This document shows, one piece after another, positions 56,297 through 64,000 of a stretch of 64,000 nt of DNA. The stretch is from NCBI GenBank assembly GCA_022606425.2, contig JAHDVF020000867.1, positions 186,001 through 250,000 of the forward strand, given 5' to 3'. Under the pieces are notes generated by a model. The model was not told the DNA's origin, searched no databases, and saw only the letters and a program-made list of their open reading frames with translations. Within the stretch, counting starts at the first letter, position 1. Each line of letters starts with the position of its first letter. Position numbers and translations under genes: made by a program. This DNA is from Lepidostoma basale (lineage: Eukaryota > Arthropoda > Insecta > Trichoptera > Lepidostomatidae).

Positions 56297-56439
56297 GGTA
56301 CTACCAGCCCGCGGGGCCGCTGATCTCGGCGGGGCCGCTGCACGGGGGCTTCAAGGGGGCCGAGGCTGCGTCCCCGCCCCCGCCGCCGCCCCCGCAAGAC
56401 CCGCCGTACTCCCGCTACCCCTACAACCACCCGCAGCAG
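56297..56439 (+). CDS. wge: wge-like gene, proline-rich exon (first recognisable)
   Basis: Acceptor TTGCAG, donor CAG|GTAACG. The exon starts with two bases of a Gly codon and ends in phase 0, encoding 47 further residues: YYQPAGPLISAGPLHGGFKG, then an SPPPPPPPQDPPYSRYPYN segment ending HPQQ. It is low-complexity Pro/Gly/Tyr-rich, as expected for the disordered N-terminal half of Wge-type chromatin proteins. Assignment rests on frame and phase continuity to the BAH exons downstream. As the first codon is split, at least one coding exon lies upstream, not recognised in this window. Confidence 0.75.
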
Positions 56440-56508
56440 GTAACGACATCGCACGTGCGTTTTATTGTATATATTTATTTTTAGTTTCAATCCTAGGAAT
56501 TGGTTAGA

Positions 56509-57010
56509 TCCTCAATCAATCCTTTTCTGGTTATTGAGATGCCACTTGGAACTTTTTAATGTGGTAGTTTCCCGTTTCTTTCCACATTTTTGGATACTTA
56601 CAAATTCTTCTCTTCTTCTTCACCCTATTGTGGCCCTACATTCCTAGATGTAGACCTCCTCTCGTATTTTTCACTCCCTTCTATCCTGAGCGATCCACAT
56701 CCAGGCACTCTTCCGGATATAGTCGCGCCAGCTTGGGAACTGTGGGCGCTCAACTCAACACAGCAGTGGCCTTGTCCACTCTTCATCTGGGCTACGACTG
56801 ATGTGTCCCGCCCAACGCCGATGCCTTCCGAGACTTTTGTCCTTTTTGTTTTATTACCAAACACCCTTTGTAAATATTTACTGAACCCAATTACTGTATA
56901 TATCCTTTTAGCTATTGATTCTTATTACATGTGATAAGGTAGTCTATATGATAAGGTAGCCATTTTAATTGTCACTTGAATTCTAGACTAGAAAGACAGT
57001 GTAAGAATTT
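56509..57010 (-). mobile_element. Composite repeat with SINE-T 3' sequence, inside a wge-like intron
   Basis: GTGGTAGTTTCCCGTTTCTT TCCACATTT matches the block beside the SINE at 24945-24975. GCCATTTTAATTGTCACTTG AATTCTAGACTAGAAAGACA near 56960 is a diverged minus-strand copy of the SINE 3' body. It fills most of a 607-bp intron. Confidence 0.5.
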
Positions 57011-57046
57011 GAGCATTATTAATATGTAAACACTACTTGTTTGTAG

Positions 57047-57184
57047 GTGATGCACTACGGCAGTGGCTATCCTCCGTATGGAGGTGGCTACGGGGCCATG
57101 GGGGCCCCAGCGGTGCCTCCTCCTTCCTCTGCCTCCTGCTACAGGCCCCCGCCGGGGTACAGGCCGCCTCCGCCTGACAACCAG
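57047..57184 (+). CDS. wge: wge-like gene, Gly/Tyr/Pro-rich exon
   Basis: Acceptor TTGTAG, donor CAG|GTAATA; 138 bp, exactly 46 codons, phase 0 at both ends. Encodes VMHYGSGYPPYGGGYGAMGA, PAVPPPSSASCYRPPPGYRP and PPPDNQ, continuing the disordered low-complexity region. Because it is phase 0/0 it could be skipped without changing the frame. The minus-strand frame across it is a shadow. Confidence 0.8.
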
Positions 57185-57392
57185 GTAATACAACCTGCCC
57201 TGACACCCGAGTAACCCTACTGAATCAATCTCAATCATCAATCATTATTATTATTTTAAAGAAAGCTGCACGACTCAAGGAAACATGTTTCTTATTGCTG
57301 GCAATCAGATGTGTAAATATATTGTCATAATTTGCTAAAATAATAAACCAATGTGTAATGTGTTCCAAAATGAAATCTATTATTGCTTATTA

Positions 57393-58090
57393 TATTTATT
57401 TATTTATTTATACATTTACAAATGAGACATAACAAACGATAAAACATTTAGGCGACTCATTTGGACAAAAAACGGTATTATAAAGATAAAAAAACAAAAC
57501 AACATGAGACCAAAAAATCCTACATATCAGAAGGAATCCAAATATGTCGACGTCAGTGAGGCAGTACTCTTTCCAGAATTTGCAATATTTTTTTTTTGAA
57601 TACTGCCTCACTGACACTGAAAATGTCCAAATCCGAGATGATTAGATTCAGCGTTCGAATTGCTCTTCCTACTGGCATCACCAATTGATGTCGGCGCTGT
57701 CGCAGGTAGTTATCAGGAACAAAAAGACCTATTTGCTCCAGAACATAGGGGTTCTCAATAGAGCCCCGAATCAGTTTGTAAAAATGTGATGTTAGTAATC
57801 CTTCCCTCCTTAGTTCGAGGGAGTTATACCCCAGCATACCCAAGAGAAATGCCGTTGGATAGAGCCAAGGATATACCCCGTACTCTCTCATGTAGAGGGC
57901 TCTCAAGAATTTCTTTTGAACCCTCTCCAACATGAGAGAATACTGAGCCTCATGAGGACTCCATATTCTGTGGGTGTGACATATTTCCCCTTGTTTAGGC
58001 ATTGTAAAATGTTTTTGTCTCTATCGCCTTTTCCAGGCGTTTGATATAGAATATAAGAAAACTCTTTCACCTCTCTACATCTCTTAGGAC
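57393..58090 (-). mobile_element. LINE ORF2 C-terminus inside a wge-like intron
   Basis: The minus-strand frame 57553-58002 reads IWSPHEAQYSLMLERVQKKF, YGVYPWLYPTAFLLGMLGYN, SLELRREGLLTSHFYKLIRG, EQIGLFVPDNYLRQRRHQL and VFKKKILQILERVL. This is the post-RT region (WSP, LExVQxKFLR, YPxLYPTxFxLGMxGYNSLE) of a LINE family common in Lepidoptera. A (TAAA)n run at 57411-57393 is its 3' tail. It is a different element from 53241-55452 but has the same kind of tail. Confidence 0.82.
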
Positions 58091-58174
58091 TTCTATGCCT
58101 GAACACTAAATACAAGGCCGGCCACCAAGCCCCTAGTCCTTATTATATTATTTTACAATAATGTGCGTGTGCAG

Positions 58175-58292
58175 GGGCCACCGGGCGCAGGGGAGGCGTA
58201 CGCGCCGCAGTACTGCGCGCCCTGCTACCAGCACCAGCCGCACCCGCCCCACCCGCAGCACGTGCCCTCGCGCTCCGCCATCACCTACTTAG
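58175..58292 (+). CDS. wge: wge-like gene, His/Pro-rich exon
   Basis: Acceptor GTGCAG, donor TTAG|GTAAGG; 39 codons plus one base. Encodes GPPGAGEAYAPQYCAPCYQH, QPHPPHPQHVPSRSAITYL, with the final G completing an Asp codon in the next exon across a 97-bp intron. Pro/His/Gln-rich and disordered; the SAITYL end is the first non-repetitive stretch. Confidence 0.82.
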
Positions 58293-58389
58293 GTAAGGCA
58301 CCATTCCTAATATGCCCGCAGTGTTGTACAATTCACTTTGTCACTAATAAAATGATAATTCTTAACCGGGTATTGTGTTTCCTTTACAG

Positions 58390-60191
58390 ACCCAGCCTAC
58401 CAAGGTTGCCCATGTCCCATGCAGTCTTGTCCAAAAAACGTCCATACTGGGCCCGCTACTGGTAACCCCCCGGTCAGTGGCGGCCCGGGCAAGGCCAGCG
58501 CTAGAGCGGGGGGCGGGGGGAACGGAGGCGGCGGGGAGCAGCGCCGCCCTGCCCTGCCCCCCGAGTCCCTGGGCCCGCCCTCGCCAGCCCGAGGGTCGGC
58601 TGGCCGCGACCCCCCTCACCCGCCCAAGAGGGCCCGCCTGGGTAAGGCCATGGCGCGCAAGTCCATCACCCCCGGAGACACGGGCAGCATGTTGCTGGCC
58701 TGCTGTCCGCGCCCACCGCCGCCACCTCTAAAAACAGAGGCTGACAGCGGCGACGAGATTATCATCCTCGACGAGAGCTCCAAGATGGCACCCATTGACC
58801 TTTCTTCCTCTCCTGATATCCGCTCTCCGGACAGCAAGAGTGATTGTATTATTATGCGCATCGAGGAACAGGAAGATCTCGTTATCGACCTCTCTTCTGA
58901 TACTAAAAAAGAAAATACGAGCGCCGAGGAAGTTTCGCCGACGAGACTTAAAAATCCTTCACCCCCAGAAACGCAAGCCCTAAAAGAGCACAACGCAGAT
59001 AACAGTGTTGTTTCTCACTGTGAACTCTCTAAAAAATCGGCTGATGTTAAACCAAAAACGGGAACGAAACGCAGATGTTCCAACTTAGACATCGATATGG
59101 AAGTGGATATGGATGATAGTCTGGCTGCTAATGGCATTGGAGAGCACGTCAAGCTGCAAAAGAGGCAGAAGGTCTCAATTACAGATTCTCAGGGTGCCCG
59201 GAAGAACAGTTATTTTGGAAGTTACAAAGACCTTATTAAAAAGAACATAAAAGATTTCAAATTGAACAACGGAAAGAGACAGTTGAACACTATTAAAACA
59301 GAGAAGTCTAAAGGCAAAGGAATGTCTTTGATAGACTCTGATAAATCTCATTCCAAGAGAATAATTAACAAAAGGAAAAGTGTAAGTCCGTCTGTTCGTG
59401 ATTCCCCGGTCAACAAGAGGAAGAGATTTACAAATACCCTACTCAAGTTAACCGATCAACATTCCGCTAAAACCATTGAAGACATCCTCCTAATGGAAAA
59501 ACCTCGCCAAGTTAACAAGAAGAGTATTATGCCAACTATCCCAAAATCCAAATATGTTTTGGACAACTTAATGATGAAGAACAATCTGGAAAGGGTTATT
59601 GAGAGTGTTGTCAAGAATGTTTCCACCGACGAACCCATTTCTGAAACCGATCCGGCGGTTTTATTCTCCACCCCCAAAAGTCCCATTAAATCCTCCTGCA
59701 CCCATATCCTCAAGCCCAAACGCAACTCTTCAGATGCGCTTGACCCTGCCAAGAGTCCAACAGTCTTGAACATAAATAATAATGTTGTGAAGAAAGTTAA
59801 CGAAGCTGAAATGGGAGAAAACTCCGCAGTAAAAGTGGAGCGGAAGCTGTCTACGGAAAAGCGGGGCCGCACAAAGTCTAAATCCCCGGCAGCCATCAAC
59901 AGAGTTTCGGAGAAGAAGCAAAAGGAAACTGCCAAAGGAAAAGTTGATGGCGATGCCAAGGACCCCAAGCCTAGCAAAGAAAGTGCCAAGACTAGAAAGG
60001 TTACAAAATACACTAAAGGCTTGGGTAAAAGAAGAGGCAAGTCGTCAGAAGGAGTAGAGATAGTGGAGAGTGGGTTGGGGGTGGAACCCTTCAGGGAGAT
60101 GCCCCTGCTGAGGAGGGGCCCCTTGGGACCGAGGTGGAGCAATGGCTGGATCTGGGAGGGAGAGCCTCAGCAGAGCAAAGTTTATGTCAAT
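58390..60191 (+). CDS. wge: wge-like gene, 1.8-kb central exon (basic region, SIM-like motifs, start of BAH region)
   Basis: Acceptor TTACAG, donor AAT|GTGAGT; two bases then 600 codons, phase 0 at the end. A Gly/Pro/Ala-rich start (SARAGGGGNGGGGEQRRP) is followed by an acidic block with SUMO-interaction-like motifs: EIIILDESS (58755-58781), PIDLSSSPD (58791-58817) and LVIDLSSD (58878-58901). A long Lys/Ser-rich stretch follows, with candidate nuclear signals (RKRFTNT, KRGRTKSKS, GKRRGKSSE). The last 50 codons (PFREMPLLRRGPLGPRW, NGWIWEGEPQQSKVYVN) lead into the BAH domain. Expected function, from the family, is a nuclear chromatin-associated regulator. Confidence 0.85.
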
Positions 60192-60278
60192 GTGAGTTCA
60201 CAATCTTCATTGTATATTTTTGTAGTTTTGAGAGTGTATTTTGTGGATAGTGGTATAACGGTAGCGCAATGTTTCCAG

Positions 60279-60461
60279 AACGAGGAGAGCTGCATCGTGG
60301 CCCGCTGCTGGAGCGCCATGCGGCACTCGCTGGCCGGGGACACCGTGCGGCGCGGGGACTCGGTGCTGCTGCGCGCTCGGTGCTGCTGCGCGCCGGCGTG
60401 CGCCGCTCCGAGCCGCCCTTCGTGGCGCGCGTCTCCCAGCTCTGGGAGAACCCCACCGATG
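60279..60461 (+). CDS. wge: wge-like gene, BAH exon 1, frame broken by a 17-bp tandem duplication
   Basis: Acceptor TTCCAG, donor GATG|GTACTT. The first part reads [33 protein letters not shown], the opening of the BAH fold. Then the unit at 60360-60376 is repeated exactly at 60377-60393, and the conserved continuation ([20 protein letters not shown]) is found only in another frame. With both copies the exon is 183 bp and translation meets TGA at 60548-60550; minus one copy it is 166 bp and its phase 1 end matches the next exon. Either an assembly or sequencing duplication or a real loss-of-function allele. Confidence 0.85.
60360..60393 (+). repeat. Perfect 17-bp tandem duplication
   Basis: Unit TCGGTGCTGCTGCGCGC occurs twice without mismatch or spacer, inside GC-rich coding sequence that would be prone to polymerase or assembly slippage. 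Confidence 0.95.
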
Positions 60462-60541
60462 GTACTTGTCGCACTCTGTATCTCTGCGCTGTGTAATGGG
60501 ATCATTCATGCAAATATTATACGAGTGTGGTTACATTTTAG

Positions 60542-60710
60542 GAGAGATGATGGTGTCGCTGCTGTGGTATTACCGGCCGGAGCACACGGAGCGTGGGCGC
60601 CAGCCGGAGGATTGCGCGGATGAGGTGTTTGCTTCGCGCCACCGCGATGCCAACAGCGTTGCCTGCATTGAGGACAAGTGCTATGTTCTCACTTACAACG
60701 AGTATTGCAG
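60542..60710 (+). CDS. wge: wge-like gene, BAH exon 2
   Basis: Acceptor TTTTAG, donor GCAG|GTGAGA. In the conserved phase it reads [20 protein letters not shown], then [47 protein letters not shown] and NSVACIxxKCYVLTxxEYCR are the hallmark core of BAHD1/Wge BAH domains, where the fold binds modified histone tails. This is the strongest single piece of evidence for the gene's identity. The final codon (Arg) is split with the next exon. Confidence 0.9.
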
Positions 60711-60867
60711 GTGAGATCAGGGACCCACACTACGCTCGTACATCTCTTGGTGGTCAACATCTGTCCTTCTGTCATTCAGTTTTCAACTCAATTTGTAACA
60801 AACGCTTCGTTCTTTTTGACATTATTCGCGATCATCATCTACACACAGTTTTAGATTATTGGTGGGG

Positions 60868-60927
60868 ATGAGCATCACGCTGCGTCTCCATTCTTTCTGC
60901 CTACTCCTTCGTGTTAGTTAGTTAGTT
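60868..60927 (+). mobile_element. TTAG-tailed RTE-like LINE, 3' stub in a wge-like intron
   Basis: ATCACGCTGCGTCTCCATTC TTTCTGCCTACTCCTTCG followed by TGTTAGTTAGTTAGTTAA. Only the final coding bases and the tail remain, in sense with the gene, in the 339-bp intron. Confidence 0.65.
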
Positions 60928-61049
60928 AAAATTTTGAATATTCTCAATAAAAGTAGATGTTTATGGTTGACAAATACTGATGTGCGAAGTGAATGCAATT
61001 CAAATGAAAGAGTAATGATCAAAATAATAAGGGAGAGTGTTGTGCGCAG

Positions 61050-61269
61050 ATACCGCAAGCAGCTGCGGGCCACGGAGGAGAACGTGCGCTGCGCACCCAG
61101 CATCGTGCCCAGCATGCCCAGCAGCGAGGTGAGCGCGTCGCTAGCGTGCGATGCCCGCGTGCCCCCCGGCGTGGCGCCCGAGTTGGTGCTCTTCTGCCGC
61201 CGAGTCTATGATTTCCGCCTCAAGAAAGTCATCAGCGTCACCAGCAAAGGCAAGGCCTACTACAACTGA
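61050..61269 (+). CDS. wge: wge-like gene, terminal exon (end of BAH domain)
   Basis: Acceptor GCGCAG; the first A completes Arg. Reads YRKQLRATEENVRCAPSIVP, then PELVLFCRRVYDFRLKK and ends VISVTSKGKAYYN with TGA at 61267-61269. The PELVxFCRRVYDFR block matches the C-terminal end of the BAHD1/Wge BAH domain (ELVFLCRHVYDFR-type in vertebrate BAHD1). The protein ends almost directly after the fold, as in the family. Confidence 0.9.
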
Positions 61270-64000
61270 AGGCGCCTCCCCCTTGACACGCGATCTGTGT
61301 TCAACGTGACACGAACCAAAGGACGATCTAATGAAATAATATTGTTTTCTGGTCGAGGTGGTGTTTAATAGATCTATTTCTCCCCAAATTGAAGGTAATG
61401 GATTTGATTGCATGTCAGCGATGATTGTATCTTAGTCGGTAATTGATTACGAGATATTGTGTATTTTTTAAGCTGGTGATGTGTTATTCGATACTGAAAA
61501 GATGAACTTTAATTTCCCCACTGGCATCTTTCTAAGGTGATCCTATTGTTTGGCTACGCAGCCAGCCGCAGAGACGGGCGCTGCGCGTGCACACGAGTAT
61601 TTGTTCTGTATTCTGCACTCTCTTAGTTGGTATGTTTATGTAATTATTTGTAAATGTGTATGTATTTATATCTGTGTTCATTGTAAGGCCCACTCTATTC
61701 CTGTGTGTCTGCGATATGCGCACACGTGCAACCACGGCGTGTGAGCATTGCATTAGTGTCGAGGGAGTGTAGGTTGATGAGGGGTCGTTATACTTTATGC
61801 ACCTCTCTGTTGGATCTAAATTATTTGTTTTCTGGATAGCGGTAAGGAAGCATTGTATTCTCTATCTTGTTGATGTTTTTGAGAGTTTTATTTGTAAATG
61901 ATAGTTATGATTTTGTGTGTTGTGTATACCGAGCTGCTGTTGCGGTGAAGCTAGGCGCTCGCACCCGGCCATCACTCCGCAGACAGTTTTATACGTGTAT
62001 AAATACAAGCAACCTTTTTGCATCATCCTCTATATATAAACTACTTTTGTATAAATCGCCGCAGCTCGTACTCGAGTATGAGCGAACAGTCTCTAGATCT
62101 TATTTTACTCCGATATAAAATCGCAAAAGTGCCTGCGAAAGTTGCAAAGTGCCTGGAAGTTAAAATGGGGTCTGCGAAGTGATGCGGGGCGGTGGCCTTC
62201 TTGGCTTCTTGGCTTCGCCTTAGTTGGTCCTGTCCCTCCCTCTCCAGTAAAATAAGTGACAAAGTGAGACAGCGGAGAAGCGCAAGCGCGGAATGGGATT
62301 GGCCGGACGTCCGCCTCTGGAGAATAGGGATGAGAGCGTTCTGTAGGCAAATACTAAACATGTGGGAACATAATTAACATTGTATAATATTCTTTTACTG
62401 TAACTAGATTTAGAACAGAGATATATTACTATTAAAGGGACTGTTCTCCCCATATTCTATATTTGAAGAAGTATACATATTATACCACGATATTTACTGT
62501 TTAGGGAATGTGTGACTAGCTAGGGGCTAGGGCTCCTCCTAGGCTAAGTGTACTCTGATAAGCTTATACATACTGCATTAGTAGTCGTCGTGTCTTACTC
62601 TTCTGTTCATAGTGTGAAATATATCTTTCTTGCGGGATCAACTTACAGACCTAGCCTAACCTAACCTATCCAATCCTATCCTATCCTATCCTATCCTATC
62701 CTGGCTCCACGCCTACAGTGGAAAGGAGTTAGTCCGTGCATTTGTCTGGTGCCGCGAGGCGGACATGTGTTAAGTTTAAGTGTAGCGATCAAGGTGCAGA
62801 TAGATTACCATTAGCGTTAGGTGGCCGGGGCCGGGGCCCGCCGGGCCTCTTCTCTGCCCGTTCATTTAGTTACACCTTTAGACTTCTTAAGTATTTATAT
62901 TTAAACCATTTCTTTAGAAGAATTTTCCGACGAGCAATTCCCATATTTTTAGATTTTTTTGTTTCCGCGGGCGAGCACGGAATATGATCATGTTGCAGCG
63001 GACACTTTCGCTCAGTCAGAAACTATTTAAATTTTATTTATTGTGTTATAACTTCTTGTAGTTTGTTGCCTTTATTTAATAATCATAATTAATATATGTG
63101 TTTTATTTAAATTTTTTTATTGTTTTATTTATCTGACCCTTTTCCTCCTTTTGGTCTGGAACTATGGTACATTGGTCCCATGGATTCTGTCCATAGCTCC
63201 TTTGTTGATGTCCTCAGTGAGAGGTTTTCCTGAAAGGTATTATTAGTGTGATAGTGATTCTAGACCGCACCGCAGAAGGAATAATACAGACGCCGCAGGA
63301 GTCTTATACTCTGGCTACATCCGTATTACAATCCTTCCTTGGACCTCATCTTTAACTATCAAACTGAGATGTAACAACCCCATAGACTTTAGCACTTTTT
63401 AAATAAGTATGTATATATTTGTAAAATTAAAATCTTTTGTACCCGCCATCCATACTTCCAAAGCCTCGCAAAGTATTAATGATATACTTTATTGAAGCAG
63501 AATATATGTCTCTTTGTATACATTCAAATAATTATTATTCATTGATTTTTTTACAAATGTAAGTCGATAAGTCACAATGTCGAAGAGCTAGGAAGACCTA
63601 TCCCAGTATCAGACAGTTGTCCACCTTTCAAGTGATGCTATCAATCTATCGGTTGATCTCTTATCTACTAAAACAACGAAGTTGCATTCATTTTTCCGAC
63701 AAACTTCACATTATTGAGGAATGAATCATCTGATACGAGATATATTAAGCCTAAACAAGACATGTGCATGACAAGAGAAAATTAAAATATTTCCAGACTG
63801 TATAAAGTTCAAGTTGACGGAGTATTATATTATTAATGTTTCCCTTCAGTTGCTAGTTCCGTTCAGAGATATTAATTACAAAGCCTTGTTGTTAGGTGCC
63901 TTGCTGTCTGTCCCCTGCCCCCGCATATCTAGGAGTGTGTGTGCGCTATTTCTATATTCTATGGTTTCTCTGTCTTCTACAAATAAATGTGAGCTAAGTT
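61270..64000 (+). other. Probable 3' UTR of the wge-like gene and downstream flank
   Basis: No further coding exon is seen. Long AT-rich stretches with T-rich and TGTA-containing segments look like a long insect 3' UTR. The clearest canonical polyadenylation hexamer is AATAAA at 63982-63987; earlier signals may be variant (for example ATTAAA at 62432). Where the transcript ends is uncertain. Short frames near 62105-62361 and 62736-62987 have no recognisable homology. Confidence 0.5.
62650..62702 (+). repeat. Pentamer array: CCTAA units then CCTAT units
   Basis: About three CCTAA-type units (insect telomere-like, TTAGG on the other strand) run into five CCTAT units. Probably a short interstitial microsatellite within the probable 3' UTR. 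Confidence 0.75.

Noticed and set aside
56191..56484. Open frame starting MCNDYTAPAPARARAR before the proline-rich exon
   Set aside because: The sequence upstream of 56297 looks intronic and ends in a good acceptor; the frame is only fortuitously open.
59456..60142. 228-codon minus-strand frame opposite the large wge-like exon
   Set aside because: It is an antisense shadow of a Lys/Ser-rich coding exon; no independent start context, homology or splice signals.

Overview
This window looks like nuclear DNA of an insect, most likely a moth or butterfly. It is AT-rich, has canonical GT-AG introns, and is packed with decayed non-LTR retrotransposons, a tRNA-derived SINE and several cut-and-paste transposon families. 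There are no operons, bacterial-type genes, CRISPR arrays or rRNA genes. No free-standing tRNA gene was recognised; the tRNA-like sequences are SINE heads.

One host gene can be read with confidence. Seven 3' exons on the + strand (56297-61269) encode the C-terminal part of a BAH-domain chromatin protein of the winged eye (Wge)/BAHD1 type. A proline-rich N-terminal segment is followed by a 1.8-kb exon encoding a basic, Ser/Lys-rich region with SUMO-interaction-like motifs, and then by a C-terminal BAH domain. The first visible exon begins inside a codon, so the 5' part lies upstream. Much or all of 1-56296 could therefore be an intron of this gene, or intergenic. In the sequence as given, the first full BAH exon carries a perfect 17-bp tandem duplication (60360-60393) that breaks the frame. 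With a single copy, both the reading frame and the splice phase work.

Layout. 1-16.8 kb: a field of truncated LINE tails, with SINE, mariner and hAT traces. 16.8-18.1 kb: a full-length mariner with intact TA target duplication and an open transposase whose first catalytic Asp is Tyr. 18.8-19.3 kb: an inverted-repeat element around a perfect 130-bp palindrome. 20-30 kb: LINE/SINE debris in sequence without recognisable genes. 30.7-32.5 kb: an internally deleted pogo-like transposon with G-rich terminal and subterminal repeats. 32.6-46 kb: Jockey, RTE-like and Tigger-like remnants, including one RTE copy inserted inside another. 47-49.8 kb: a minisatellite interrupted by a piggyBac-like element (TTAA) and a LINE tail. 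51.7-55.5 kb: a complete-looking SINE and two larger LINE fragments, one with a tandemly doubled 3' UTR. 56.3-61.3 kb: the wge-like exons, each of the three introns longer than 300 bp carrying a TE fragment. 61.3-64 kb: probable long 3' UTR.

The main observations are the frame-breaking 17-bp duplication, the palindrome, the pogo-like element, the catalytically mutated mariner, the nested minisatellite, about 19 copies of one RTE-like 3' end with TTAG tails, and a strong excess of the octamer TACTCGTA. I found no clear new multi-gene system.
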